Origin: CAYLXX01 sp964484325
GTDB lineage: Bacteria > Patescibacteriota > Microgenomatia > UBA1406 > GWC2-37-13
DNA length: 64,000 bases
Direction of reading: 5' to 3'
Assembly (NCBI GenBank): GCA_964484325.1
Contig: CAZAEE010000007.1
Coordinates: 4,650 to 68,649 of the forward strand
Shown: positions 1 to 7,419 of the stretch, one piece after another
Numbering within the stretch: position 1 is the stretch's first letter
How the letters are laid out: the number at the start of each line of letters is the position of its first letter
Notes under the pieces: generated by a model
The model's input: only the letters and a program-made list of their open reading frames with translations
What the model was told of the DNA's origin: nothing
Database searches by the model: none
Translations under genes and position numbers: made by a program

Positions 1-614
1 CTCAGATTAAACGTGAAATTGACGCTTCAACTTCAGACTTTGATAAAGAGAAGTTACAAGAGCGCTTAGCTAAACTTTCAGGTGGGGTCACGGTGATTCA
101 CGTGGGTGCCGCCACCGAAGTTGAGATGAAAGAGAAAAAAGAACGAGTTAATGATGCGGTAGCAGCTACAAAAGCCGCTCTTGAAGAAGGTATTGTTGCC
201 GGTGGCGGCACAACGTTTCTTCAGGCTAGAAAAATCTTAATTCCTCTCATGGAAAAAATGACCAATGAGGAAGAAAAGACCGGTGCTGATATTGTCTATC
301 GAGCACTGGCTGAACCGGTGAAGATGATCGCTCAAAACAGCGGTGCTGATGCCGGTTGGGTACTTCGTAAAGTGGAAGAGTCTAAAAGCCATGACTTTGG
401 TTTTGACTCGATCACTCTTGAGTTTGGTTCAATGCTCAAAAAAGGAATTATTGACCCGGTGAAAGTAGTCCGCTCAGCTTTGGAAAATGCTTCCTCAGTC
501 GCTGGTATGATTTTGACGACGGAAGCCTTGGTAACAGATATTCCAGAACCGAAGATTTCTCCTCCAGCAGGCGGTATGTCTCCTGATATGGGTATGGGCG
601 GCATGGGTTACTAA
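1..614 (+). CDS. groEL: Chaperonin GroEL, C-terminal part (5' end outside window)
   Basis: This is the 3' part of the 60-kDa chaperonin, which folds proteins in an ATP-driven double ring in the cytoplasm. The open frame runs from the left edge (first whole codon at base 3). It encodes the GroEL equatorial segment with the KLSGGVTVIHVGAATEVEMK run, the EGIVAGGG element and the Gly/Met-rich tail ending MGMGGMGY. About 203 residues are visible of a usual 540 or so. A Rho-independent terminator follows 27 bases after the stop, so groEL is the last gene of its operon. Whether groES and a heat-shock operator lie upstream cannot be seen. Identity is secure. Confidence 0.97.
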   Translation, partial: QIKREIDASTSDFDKEKLQERLAKLSGGVTVIHVGAATEVEMKEKKERVNDAVAATKAALEEGIVAGGGTTFLQARKILIPLMEKMTNEEEKTGADIVYRALAEPVKMIAQNSGADAGWVLRKVEESKSHDFGFDSITLEFGSMLKKGIIDPVKVVRSALENASSVAGMILTTEALVTDIPEPKISPPAGGMSPDMGMGGMGY

Positions 615-641
615 TAATAACTTAAAAAATTACCACTATTT

Positions 642-664
642 CCCCTCCGCAAGGAGGGGCTTTT
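642..664 (+). terminator. Rho-independent terminator of groEL
   Basis: A perfect 7-bp GC-rich stem (CCCCTCC with GGAGGGG, four-base loop GCAA) is followed by C and TTTT. It lies just after the groEL stop and before the next gene, the classic layout of an intrinsic terminator. It is one of very few convincing terminators in the window. Confidence 0.88.
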
Positions 665-684
665 GTGAGATAATTATAGATAGA

Positions 685-695
685 AAGGTGGTGAT
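685..695 (+). promoter_or_regulatory. Strong Shine-Dalgarno site of the VOC gene
   Basis: AAGGTGGTGAT matches the complement of the 16S rRNA 3' end at 10 of 11 positions and ends 6 nt before the ATG at 702. It is notable because most operon-head genes in this window have no SD at all. Confidence 0.75.
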
Positions 696-701
696 GAATA
701 T

Positions 702-1082
702 ATGCTAAATTTTAGCTCGATCTTAGTTTTCTCCGAAGACGCCAAGAAACTGGCTGACTTTTATAAAAAAGTTTTTGATAAAGATCCTGATTGGTCAGAT
801 GGCGGATACTATGGATTTATGGCTGGCTCTGCTTTTTTATCGATTGGACCTCATGACAAAGTTCACGGAAAAAGTTCGAATCCTGAACGAATCATGATTA
901 ACTTTGAGACAAAAGATGTCAAAGGAGAGTTTGAAAGAATAAAAAAGACCGGTGCGACAGTCATTAAAGCACCATATCAAATGGGCGAAGATGGTAATGC
1001 CGCCTGGATAGCCACTTTAGCCGATCCAGATGGTAATTTCTTCCAACTGATGACTCCTTGGGAAGATATGAAGAAAAAATGA
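702..1082 (+). CDS. VOC (glyoxalase/bleomycin-resistance fold) family protein
   Basis: This 126-residue protein has the vicinal-oxygen-chelate fold pattern: an N-terminal beta strand plus helix (about residues 4-25) and a C-terminal half ending in the typical ADPDGNFFQLM strand (about 107-117). Families with this fold include glyoxalase I, dioxygenases and drug-binding resistance proteins. Which reaction, if any, this one performs cannot be read from the sequence. The expected metal ligands are not clearly all present, so it may be a binding protein. The start at 702 is fixed by a strong SD at 685-695. It stands alone between the groEL terminator and the typA promoter. Confidence 0.85.
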   Translation: MLNFSSILVFSEDAKKLADFYKKVFDKDPDWSDGGYYGFMAGSAFLSIGPHDKVHGKSSNPERIMINFETKDVKGEFERIKKTGATVIKAPYQMGEDGNAAWIATLADPDGNFFQLMTPWEDMKKK

Positions 1083-1098
1083 TCTTTCCCATACAAAG

Positions 1099-1107
1099 TG
1101 GTATAAT
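1099..1107 (+). promoter_or_regulatory. Extended -10 promoter for typA
   Basis: TGG followed by a perfect TATAAT (1102-1107), with no good -35 box, fits an extended -10 promoter. The predicted transcription start is near 1114, about 40 nt before typA, so the transcript would begin with the hairpin at 1118-1140. Confidence 0.7.
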
Positions 1108-1117
1108 ATACGTCATA

Positions 1118-1149
1118 GACACGCAGTATTCGTGCGTGTCTTTTCTTTT
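1118..1149 (+). promoter_or_regulatory. Terminator-like hairpin between the typA promoter and typA
   Basis: A perfect 8-bp stem (GACACGCA with TGCGTGTC, 7-nt loop) is followed by TTTTCTTTT. It sits 36 bases after the VOC stop and could be that gene's terminator. It also lies downstream of the typA -10 box and only 6-37 nt before the typA ATG, so every typA transcript must cross it. Attenuation, mRNA 5'-end protection or simple termination of the upstream gene are all possible. Confidence 0.65.
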
Positions 1150-1154
1150 GACCT

Positions 1155-3005
1155 ATGGAAATCAGAAACATTGCCATTATTGCTCACGTTGATCACGGGA
1201 AAACTACCTTGGTTGATGCTCTTTTGAAACAAACTCATACGTTCCGCGACAATCAGAAAGAAATGGGTGAGTCGCTTATCATGGACTCCAACGACCTTGA
1301 GCGGGAAAAAGGCATCACCATTCTCGCTAAAAACACCTCAGTTTTTTATAAGGACACAAAAATCAATATTATTGATACTCCAGGACACGCCGACTTTGGC
1401 GGTGAGGTGGAGCGAATTATCAACATGGCCTCCGGTGCGTTGCTTCTTGTGGATGCTGCCGAAGGTCCTCTACCTCAGACGAAGTTTGTTTTAAAAAAAG
1501 CGCTTGAGGCGAAGCTGAAAATCATTTTAGTGATCAATAAAATCGATAAAAAAGACGCCCGCCCCCAAGAAGTTCTTCACGAAGTTGAGTCGTTATTTCT
1601 TGAACTGGCTCACGATGAGTCAATGCTTCATTTCACGACTTTGTACGGTGTGGGACGTGACGGAAAGATGTTTCTTAATCTTCCTGAACACTATTCACAG
1701 GAGATGGCTGGTGACCTGCAACCGCTTTTTGAAGCGATTTTAAAACAAATTCCCAATAGTGCCATTGATGAAGAAAAACCTTTTCAGATGTTGATCTCGA
1801 CTTTGGATACCGATAAATATGTTGGAAAAATGTGTATTGGTAAAGTCAATCGGGGTAAGCTGAAGAGAAATGACTCAATTGCTCTTGTTCAAGATGGTGT
1901 GGTGCAAGGTACCTATAAGGCTTTGAAACTGTATACCAGTGAAGGCTTGAATCGGGTAGAAGTAGATGAAGTTACAGCAGGCGATATTGTGGCTGTTGCA
2001 GGTATTTCCGAGTTGACCATTGGTCAGACAATTGCCGATCCGGTCCAGCCTGAAGGGTTACCATCAATTCAGGTTGAGGAGCCGACGATTAAAGTCACCA
2101 TCGGCCCCAATACTAGTCCATTTGGCGGCCGTGAAGGTAAATTCAGCACCTCAAGACAGTTGAAGGAACGGCTTACTAAAGAAGCCGAGACCAACTTAGG
2201 TCTTCGTATCGAAGAAGATCCTGACGGGGTTGGATTCACCGTCTATGGCCGAGGAGAGTTGCATCTGGCAGTCTTGATTGAAACTCTGCGACGTGAAGGC
2301 TATGAAATGCAAGTTTCAAAACCGCACGTTATTTATAAAACTGTCTCTGGCAAAAAATGCGAGCCATACGAGGAAGTTACCATTGACATTCATCAAGATT
2401 TTTTAGGTATTATCTCAGAGGAAATGGGCAAGCGCAAAGGCATCATGGAAAATATGCATACCGATCACAACAATAATGCCCGCCTTGTCTATAAAATCTC
2501 CAGCCGCAATCTTCTGGGCATTCGTAACTCATTACTGACAAAAACTAGAGGTACAATCCTCATGAATACGTATTTATTAGGATATGAGCCAGTTGGTCCT
2601 CACATGGATTCTTTGAGAAATGGTGCTATTGTGGCCACCAATCCTGGTACGACTTTAACGTATGGACTGGTAAATGCTCAAGAGCGAGGTACTTTATTTG
2701 TCGGTCCGGGAGTTGATGTCTATGAAGGTATGGTAGTTGGAGTGGCCTCTCGCGAACAAGATGTTGAGGTTAACGTCTGCAAAGGCAAAAAATTGACTAA
2801 CAATCGCTCAGCTGGAGAGGGAGTGTCTGATTCACTAGCACCGGCGACAATCTTATCACTCGAGCAATGTCTTGACTTCATCAACGACGACGAGCTTCTT
2901 GAAGTGACTCCATTAAACTTGCGAATGCGCAAACGATATCTTTCCTTGACTGAGCGCCGGGTCATCAATCGTAGAGAGCGCAGCATAGCATCCCAGGGAC
3001 AATAA
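1155..3005 (+). CDS. typA: Ribosome-associated GTPase TypA/BipA
   Basis: A translational GTPase of the EF-G-like family that binds the ribosome and helps 50S assembly and stress adaptation. At 616 residues it is full length. The G1 motif AHVDHGKT is at residues 10-17, DTPGH at about 74-78 and NKID near 129-132. Domains II, III and V follow, then the TypA-specific C-terminal domain, with typical segments such as GRGELHLAVLIETLRREGYE and the TNNRSAGEG motif near 560-570. The ATG at 1155 is the first in frame and the GTPase domain starts within five residues of it. There is no SD. The leader holds a terminator-like hairpin, which suggests post-initiation control. Confidence 0.97.
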   Translation: MEIRNIAIIAHVDHGKTTLVDALLKQTHTFRDNQKEMGESLIMDSNDLEREKGITILAKNTSVFYKDTKINIIDTPGHADFGGEVERIINMASGALLLVDAAEGPLPQTKFVLKKALEAKLKIILVINKIDKKDARPQEVLHEVESLFLELAHDESMLHFTTLYGVGRDGKMFLNLPEHYSQEMAGDLQPLFEAILKQIPNSAIDEEKPFQMLISTLDTDKYVGKMCIGKVNRGKLKRNDSIALVQDGVVQGTYKALKLYTSEGLNRVEVDEVTAGDIVAVAGISELTIGQTIADPVQPEGLPSIQVEEPTIKVTIGPNTSPFGGREGKFSTSRQLKERLTKEAETNLGLRIEEDPDGVGFTVYGRGELHLAVLIETLRREGYEMQVSKPHVIYKTVSGKKCEPYEEVTIDIHQDFLGIISEEMGKRKGIMENMHTDHNNNARLVYKISSRNLLGIRNSLLTKTRGTILMNTYLLGYEPVGPHMDSLRNGAIVATNPGTTLTYGLVNAQERGTLFVGPGVDVYEGMVVGVASREQDVEVNVCKGKKLTNNRSAGEGVSDSLAPATILSLEQCLDFINDDELLEVTPLNLRMRKRYLSLTERRVINRRERSIASQGQ

Positions 3006-3012
3006 TTTTCGC

Positions 3013-3040
3013 TTGCAATTTTTACTATTAGTGGTATAAA
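3013..3040 (+). promoter_or_regulatory. Promoter of the LytR_C protein gene
   Basis: -35 TTGCAA (3013-3018), 16-bp spacer ending in TGG, -10 TATAAA (3035-3040). The predicted start near 3047 gives a leader of about 15 nt. Confidence 0.6.
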
Positions 3041-3061
3041 TGTCATAGTGATCACCAACAT

Positions 3062-3667
3062 ATGGTAGATACCTCCGTGTCAAGCTTAAACCAACCAAAG
3101 AAAGGTGGAAAGAAAAAAATTCTCGTTATTCTCGTGATCTTGATTATTGCAGGATTGGGAGTTTTCGCTTATCGATATTTTAATAAATCACAACCAAAAG
3201 AAGCCAAACCAGTCACTTCACCTGAACCAAGCACGACTCCGAAGCCAACCATTGATAAAAAATCAATCAAAATCCAAGTACAAAATGGTACTGGTACTCC
3301 CGGTCAGGCTAGTAGTGCGGTTGATGCGTTGACTAAGGCAGGGTACAGTGCAGAAAATATCAAGACAAGCAACGCGAAGACTTTTGACGCCTCATCTACG
3401 ACAATTTCAGCGAAAAAAGGGTTTGATGATGTTGCCAGTGATATACGTGATGCGCTTAAGCCAACATTTAGCGACACAACCATTGACTCGACACCGCTTG
3501 ATGATAAAAGTGAGTTTGATATCGTGATCGTCACCGGTGGAAAGAAGTTTGAAACAGCCACTCCCTCAGCTTCTTCAGAAGCAACCACGAAACCGAATCC
3601 GACTACTACAACAGGGCCAACAACTACTTCTGCAACTTCTACACCTTCACCAACGCCGACACCTTAA
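3062..3667 (+). CDS. Membrane-anchored protein with LytR C-terminal (LytR_C) domain
   Basis: This 201-residue protein has a basic N terminus, one transmembrane helix (about residues 19-38), a Pro/Thr linker, a LytR_C domain (about 70-165) and a long Thr/Pro/Ser-rich tail. LytR_C domains occur in cell-envelope proteins and at the C terminus of some LCP wall-polymer ligases, but this protein has no LCP catalytic domain. The domain is recognisable from QVQNGTGTPGQAS near its start and FDIVIVTGGKKF at its end. The topology implies an external domain. The role is probably wall-associated, but this is inference. Confidence 0.8.
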   Translation: MVDTSVSSLNQPKKGGKKKILVILVILIIAGLGVFAYRYFNKSQPKEAKPVTSPEPSTTPKPTIDKKSIKIQVQNGTGTPGQASSAVDALTKAGYSAENIKTSNAKTFDASSTTISAKKGFDDVASDIRDALKPTFSDTTIDSTPLDDKSEFDIVIVTGGKKFETATPSASSEATTKPNPTTTTGPTTTSATSTPSPTPTP

Positions 3668-3723
3668 AAGGATTTTATAGGAAGAAAATTACCTTGAAGA
3701 AATTGATATGTATCAGGATGATA

Positions 3724-3918
3724 TCACTTTTTTAAAGTGGGATAAAGATGAGCAAGAATTGCAAGTGCTATGAAAAGAACTCCCCATCGAACGGGGTGAC
3801 TGCCAATAAAAGGATACGTAATTAATATTCCTATGCCAAGACCACCTAAAAAATGAGCAGTTGCATTATATGCAGGGTGTTGTTTAAAGTATTTTTCTGT
3901 TTTCTTGAAAAAGTACAT
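3724..3918 (-). CDS. Small two-span membrane protein, unknown function
   Basis: A 64-residue protein with a basic N terminus and two hydrophobic stretches (about residues 20-38 and 44-60), the first glycine-rich. It is not assigned to a family. It is supported as real by its membrane-protein pattern and by a good promoter on the same strand (TTGACA, 17-bp spacer, TAATCT) placed 9 nt before the ATG. It is convergent with the LytR_C gene, with 56 bases between them and no terminator. Confidence 0.65.
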   Translation of the reverse strand: MYFFKKTEKYFKQHPAYNATAHFLGGLGIGILITYPFIGSHPVRWGVLFIALAILAHLYPTLKK

Positions 3919-3927
3919 GCTACTTTC

Positions 3928-3956
3928 AGATTAGTCGTCGTAAAGTTTATTGTCAA
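3928..3956 (-). promoter_or_regulatory. Promoter of the small membrane protein gene
   Basis: On the minus strand: TTGACA (3951-3956), 17-bp spacer, TAATCT (3928-3933), then 9 nt to the ATG at 3918. The mRNA would be nearly leaderless. Confidence 0.6.
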
Positions 3957-4008
3957 GTCTAGATATGTGTCTAAGCAATTGGAAGAGGTTAGAATTTTTT
4001 ATTCGGAA

Positions 4009-4581
4009 TCATGTAGCATATATATAATTGAAGCCGTAAATATTTCCTCTGTTAAGGAGTTTCCTTAGACCCCTATTATGTATTTCATAAGCACGCTGAC
4101 TACTTATACCAATTGTTCCTTTGTGATCTAATCCTTGATTCTTCATTTGAGCACCTATATTTTTAAATGTTTGGGCTTCCTCGTTAAGTCCATAATATTT
4201 TCTAATTACAAATTGTTCACGGGGAGAAAGACGTTGTATAGCTTCTTCGGCAGAAGTCGCTAATTCTGTTAATTTTAGAGGATCTTCTAAGATTGTAGCA
4301 AATCTTGCGCGATTTCTCCGATGAGCCTCTGTCCGTTCTATGTGCCATTGATGTGTTGGATTAACATATTTTAGTTCTTTGTCAAGCTTATAAACTTTTC
4401 TAACAAAATTTACATATGGCATATATGTTTCTTCATCAGAAATCTCTTTATTATTTTGATCTTCTATCCCAGTAGGAGATTGAGATGGACTATTCTCCAA
4501 AAAACGATAAATTTCACTCAATCTATTATTTGTCCACTGTATCTCTGCTGCGTAGTTTCTATGGGATTTTTTTTCTGACAT
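4009..4581 (-). CDS. Sigma-70 region-4-like DNA-binding protein
   Basis: A 190-residue protein whose C-terminal half resembles sigma-70 region 4. Residues 112-130 carry the helix pattern around AIQRLSPREQFVIRKYYGL and residues 160-177 resemble the recognition helix ending in RGLRKLL. Region 4 contacts the -35 element. Between the two helix pairs lies an insertion of about ten residues (about 147-157) compared with standard sigma factors. No region 2 (the -10 binding and core-binding part) is recognisable in residues 1-110, which look helical and charged. It could be a region-4-only regulator, a divergent ECF sigma factor or an anti-promoter factor. It has its own extended -10 promoter and a leaderless start. 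Confidence 0.75.
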   Translation of the reverse strand: MSEKKSHRNYAAEIQWTNNRLSEIYRFLENSPSQSPTGIEDQNNKEISDEETYMPYVNFVRKVYKLDKELKYVNPTHQWHIERTEAHRRNRARFATILEDPLKLTELATSAEEAIQRLSPREQFVIRKYYGLNEEAQTFKNIGAQMKNQGLDHKGTIGISSQRAYEIHNRGLRKLLNRGNIYGFNYIYAT

Positions 4582-4587
4582 CTGGAA

Positions 4588-4596
4588 AGTATATCA
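4588..4596 (-). promoter_or_regulatory. Extended -10 promoter of the sigma-like gene
   Basis: Minus strand TGA then TATACT (4588-4593), with 6 nt to the ATG at 4581, a leaderless geometry. Confidence 0.6.
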
Positions 4597-4662
4597 AAAG
4601 CTTTTTAAGATAACAATATTGTAAATTACAAAGTCCAGGCAGGTGGACGACGTTAAAACTTT

Positions 4663-5280
4663 TTACTCATGATCTAATCCGTATTCATAAGAATCTACCT
4701 CTTTAATAATATTCTGTTTTATTAGATTATCTACGAAGGAATTATAATCTCTTGAAATGGCAGGTAAAATCGTACTCGAATATTTCCATGCTGCATTAAG
4801 TTCAGGGACGGCGTGATATTGTTCCGATACCCATCTGGTGACGGGGCGCCAAATATCGTATCCAACTTTTGCTTGGCCAGGAAGTCCCCAGTCCGACGAT
4901 AGAATTTGCGATAATACATCTGCCAATTTAATCGTTATATATGCTGGCATTTCTGGCAATGTACTTTCAAAATCAAGTCGTTCAATAATATTCGCTTGCG
5001 CCCATCTTGCCAGATGCATCGCTTCTTTGTCACCTAGATCTACTTTTTCTCGTACAAAAGGGCTTAAATACGGATTGTCATCACCAGTGATGATGTTAAG
5101 CGCATTCCCCAAGATATATTTGGAGGTATCAAAACCAGGATAATTATGACCATTTGCACGTAACCATCCTGTGTAGAATCGTTCTTGGTTTGCCCAGTTC
5201 AGCATGCCTTCTGGGAGAATTGAGAGGGCTAAAGATTTTTGTTCGTTTAGGTTGATTGGATTAAGTTCACTATTTTGCAT
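4663..5280 (-). CDS. Hypothetical protein, unknown function
   Basis: A 205-residue soluble protein with no family I recognise. It has no signal peptide or membrane span and is mixed helical with many aromatic residues (Trp, Tyr). The ATG at 5280 is preferred over an upstream TTG at 5298. A possible -10 (TAAAAT, 5286-5291) lies 5 nt before it. It sits directly downstream of tRNA-Tyr on the same strand and 81 bases upstream of the sigma-like gene. Confidence 0.7.
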   Translation of the reverse strand: MQNSELNPINLNEQKSLALSILPEGMLNWANQERFYTGWLRANGHNYPGFDTSKYILGNALNIITGDDNPYLSPFVREKVDLGDKEAMHLARWAQANIIERLDFESTLPEMPAYITIKLADVLSQILSSDWGLPGQAKVGYDIWRPVTRWVSEQYHAVPELNAAWKYSSTILPAISRDYNSFVDNLIKQNIIKEVDSYEYGLDHE

Positions 5281-5318
5281 GATCAATTTTAAGATCAATC
5301 CTATAGTAAAGAAACGAG

Positions 5319-5401
5319 TCCAGGGGGAGGGATTCGAACCCCCGCAGGGAAAACCCGTCAGATTTACAGTCTGATGCGATTGGCCACTCCGCCACCCCTG
5401 G
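5319..5401 (-). tRNA. tRNA-Tyr (anticodon GUA)
   Basis: The minus strand reads as an 83-nt class II tRNA. The acceptor stem is CCAGGGG paired with CCCCTGG and the discriminator base is A. The anticodon loop contains GTA (minus strand, near 5365-5367). There is a long variable arm, and the T arm contains GGTTCGAATCC. The long variable arm and GUA anticodon identify bacterial tRNA-Tyr. CCA is not encoded (the bases after the discriminator read CTC), so it must be added by the CCA enzyme encoded at 28454-29791. Confidence 0.96.
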
Positions 5402-5416
5402 TAACAAGCGTATATT

Positions 5417-5425
5417 ATTATATCA
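5417..5425 (-). promoter_or_regulatory. Extended -10 promoter of tRNA-Tyr
   Basis: Minus strand TGA then TATAAT (5417-5422), 15 nt before the mature tRNA 5' end, which leaves room for a short precursor leader for RNase P to remove. Confidence 0.65.
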
Positions 5426-5444
5426 AACCAACCAGGCTACAGTC

Positions 5445-5453
5445 TGCTATCAT
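5445..5453 (+). promoter_or_regulatory. Extended -10 promoter of the 349-residue membrane protein gene
   Basis: TGC then TATCAT (5448-5453) with 7 nt to the ATG at 5461, again a leaderless geometry. The -10 overlaps an earlier in-frame ATG (5452), which argues for the start at 5461. Confidence 0.55.
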
Positions 5454-5460
5454 GAATTAT

Positions 5461-6510
5461 ATGACATTAACTGAGATGTCTTACTACAGCCGGCGGATGG
5501 CGCCTTTTGCCATCGTAGCAGTCCTTTTGGTGCTGATCATTTTTTATGCATTTCGGATCTTTTTTTTGTATCTTGATACCCAGAAAATAGCTCAGGTAAA
5601 TGCCAATCCGATCTTTGGCCAAATCAAGCGGCCGCAAGTAGAAGTAACTGCGACTCCCTCTGGCAAGTTAAACTATGTGCTTGATACTATTGAAGGGCGA
5701 CCAGTGACCGCGACCGACTCAGCGCAGGTATTTTTTTTACCAAAGGTGACGACGAAGTTTGGCTATAACCAAAAAATCACCTTGATGGCTCAGACATTTG
5801 GTTTCAGTGAAGAAGGTTTAAAGTATAAACTCGTGGATCAAGATGCTCAGTTTGCTGACCAGTTAAATATGTTACATATCGATATTGCCTCGTTTAACTT
5901 CACTTACCAATATGCACTCGATCAGGATCCGTCAATCTTTGATAACGTCCGTATACCGGATACAAAAGAAGCTGAAGACAAAGCAACGGAGTTTTTAAGA
6001 AACTTAGATGCTTATCCAGAGGATCTTGCCCAAGGAAAAGTCAACATTGTCTATATGAACTATGATCCAACAACGACTCAGTTGAAAGTGGTGGAAAATC
6101 CTGATGCGGCAAACATGGTCGAGGCAGATTTCTACCGACCTGACGTGGGAGACTACCCGATTTTGTCACCGAAGTATTTTAACAGTCAAAATTATGTAGC
6201 GATGGTCTTTAACCAAAACTCGTATAAAGTCGTGAAAGCCCAGGTGAAACATTTTGATGCATCAAAAGAACAGGTTGGTTTATATCCTTTAGTGACCGGC
6301 GATCAGGCGTATCAAAGACTGCAATCTGGACAAGCGCTTTTTATCAGTCTTCCGCAAAACACCTCAACTATTACCATTAAAAAAATGTTTTTGGGGTATC
6401 TTGACCCTGATATCTATCAGCAATATCTGCAACCGGTATATGTTTTCCTCGGAGATAATAACTTCGTGGCCTACGTGCCGGCAATAGTTGATGCATACAC
6501 TGCTAAATAA
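5461..6510 (+). CDS. Single-span membrane protein with large external domain, unknown function
   Basis: A protein of about 349 residues with one transmembrane helix (about residues 14-36) and a large domain outside the membrane. The frame extends upstream to 5374, but that stretch lies across tRNA-Tyr and the promoter, so I place the start at 5461 (an ATG at 5452 is also possible). The C-terminal part, with repeated aromatic beta-strand-like segments and an end around LQPVYVFLGDNNFVAYVP, loosely recalls YycH/YycI-type sensor-associated domains, but I would not assign it. It is convergent with dacA, with one base between the stops. Confidence 0.8.
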   Translation: MTLTEMSYYSRRMAPFAIVAVLLVLIIFYAFRIFFLYLDTQKIAQVNANPIFGQIKRPQVEVTATPSGKLNYVLDTIEGRPVTATDSAQVFFLPKVTTKFGYNQKITLMAQTFGFSEEGLKYKLVDQDAQFADQLNMLHIDIASFNFTYQYALDQDPSIFDNVRIPDTKEAEDKATEFLRNLDAYPEDLAQGKVNIVYMNYDPTTTQLKVVENPDAANMVEADFYRPDVGDYPILSPKYFNSQNYVAMVFNQNSYKVVKAQVKHFDASKEQVGLYPLVTGDQAYQRLQSGQALFISLPQNTSTITIKKMFLGYLDPDIYQQYLQPVYVFLGDNNFVAYVPAIVDAYTAK

Positions 6511-6511
6511 A

Positions 6512-7414
6512 CTAGAGTGTTGAGAAGTGCACATTATCATCGATCCATTTAACAACAGTTGTTGTATCGGCGAAACGGTCGCGGCTTTTCATGATGACAA
6601 TTAAGTAATCGTGTCCATTTTTTCGATAAAAACTTACGAGATTTTCGCCGGCTTCTTCGGTATAACCGGTTTTTAACCCGCCGATTCCCTGAATTTCGCC
6701 AAGAAGTTGATTCACATTCGAGAGTCGGTGAAACGTCTTGAAGTCAACATCTGAGATCATGATCTCTTTGGTGCTGACAATTTTACTCAATAGTTTATTT
6801 TTTAAAAGCTCACGCGAGGCAAGAGCCAGGTCAAATGGTGTTGTATGTTGATTGGGGTCATCGAGCCCGGCAGGGTTTTTGAATACAGAGTCAACCATTT
6901 GAAGTGAGGAAGCTTTTTTATTCATAAGATCAATAAATTTATCAAAGCCGTAAAAATCAGCAACCGCAAAGGCAGCATCATTGCCAGAGTGAACAAGAAT
7001 ACCGTACAATAAATTTTCCACTGTAATTCGTTCACCGACACTTAAACCCATAACTTGCCCTTCTTGAATAACCCGCTTGACCGTCACGACATCATCCGGT
7101 CTATATAGGTCTAGCGTAACAAGCGCGGTAATCACTTTAGTGGTTGACGCCGGAAAAAATTTCTGATGAATATTTTTGGCGTAAAGTGGCGTAAATGTTG
7201 AAAGTTCGGCGATATACACGCCTTCTGCGGTCACTTGAGGTGGCTGCTCAGCCGAGACGTAGGGTATCAGCGCTTGTTTCAAGTTAAACGTCTGCTCTTT
7301 CTCAAGAAAAAGTTGTCGATTATAAGCAAATATATTAAAAAAATATGAATCACCCGGATAAAAGAGAAAAAGTAACGTGAAGAAAATATATAAAATAATC
7401 TGTCGAAAACTCAT
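6512..7414 (-). CDS. dacA: D-alanyl-D-alanine carboxypeptidase (S11 family, PBP5-like)
   Basis: It removes the terminal D-Ala from peptidoglycan stem peptides outside the membrane. The three active-site motifs are visible: SxxK (S90-T-T-K93), SGN (143-145) and KTG (248-250). The N terminus is hydrophobic (about residues 5-20), consistent with a signal peptide or anchor. At 300 residues it has the catalytic domain but no room for the full C-terminal beta-rich domain and amphipathic anchor of E. coli PBP5. It starts 5 bases after aspS on the same strand and is probably cotranscribed with it. Confidence 0.93.
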   Translation of the reverse strand: MSFRQIILYIFFTLLFLFYPGDSYFFNIFAYNRQLFLEKEQTFNLKQALIPYVSAEQPPQVTAEGVYIAELSTFTPLYAKNIHQKFFPASTTKVITALVTLDLYRPDDVVTVKRVIQEGQVMGLSVGERITVENLLYGILVHSGNDAAFAVADFYGFDKFIDLMNKKASSLQMVDSVFKNPAGLDDPNQHTTPFDLALASRELLKNKLLSKIVSTKEIMISDVDFKTFHRLSNVNQLLGEIQGIGGLKTGYTEEAGENLVSFYRKNGHDYLIVIMKSRDRFADTTTVVKWIDDNVHFSTL

Positions 7415-7419
7415 ACTCT

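Noticed and set aside
3724..3740. Palindrome CACTTTTTTAAAGTG as terminator for the LytR_C gene
   Set aside because: It lies inside the C-terminal codons of the minus-strand gene, has a weak AT-rich stem and no following T run.
5374..5460. N-terminal extension of the 349-residue membrane protein to 5374
   Set aside because: It runs antisense through tRNA-Tyr (5319-5401) and across the promoter; the -10 at 5448-5453 points to the ATG at 5461.
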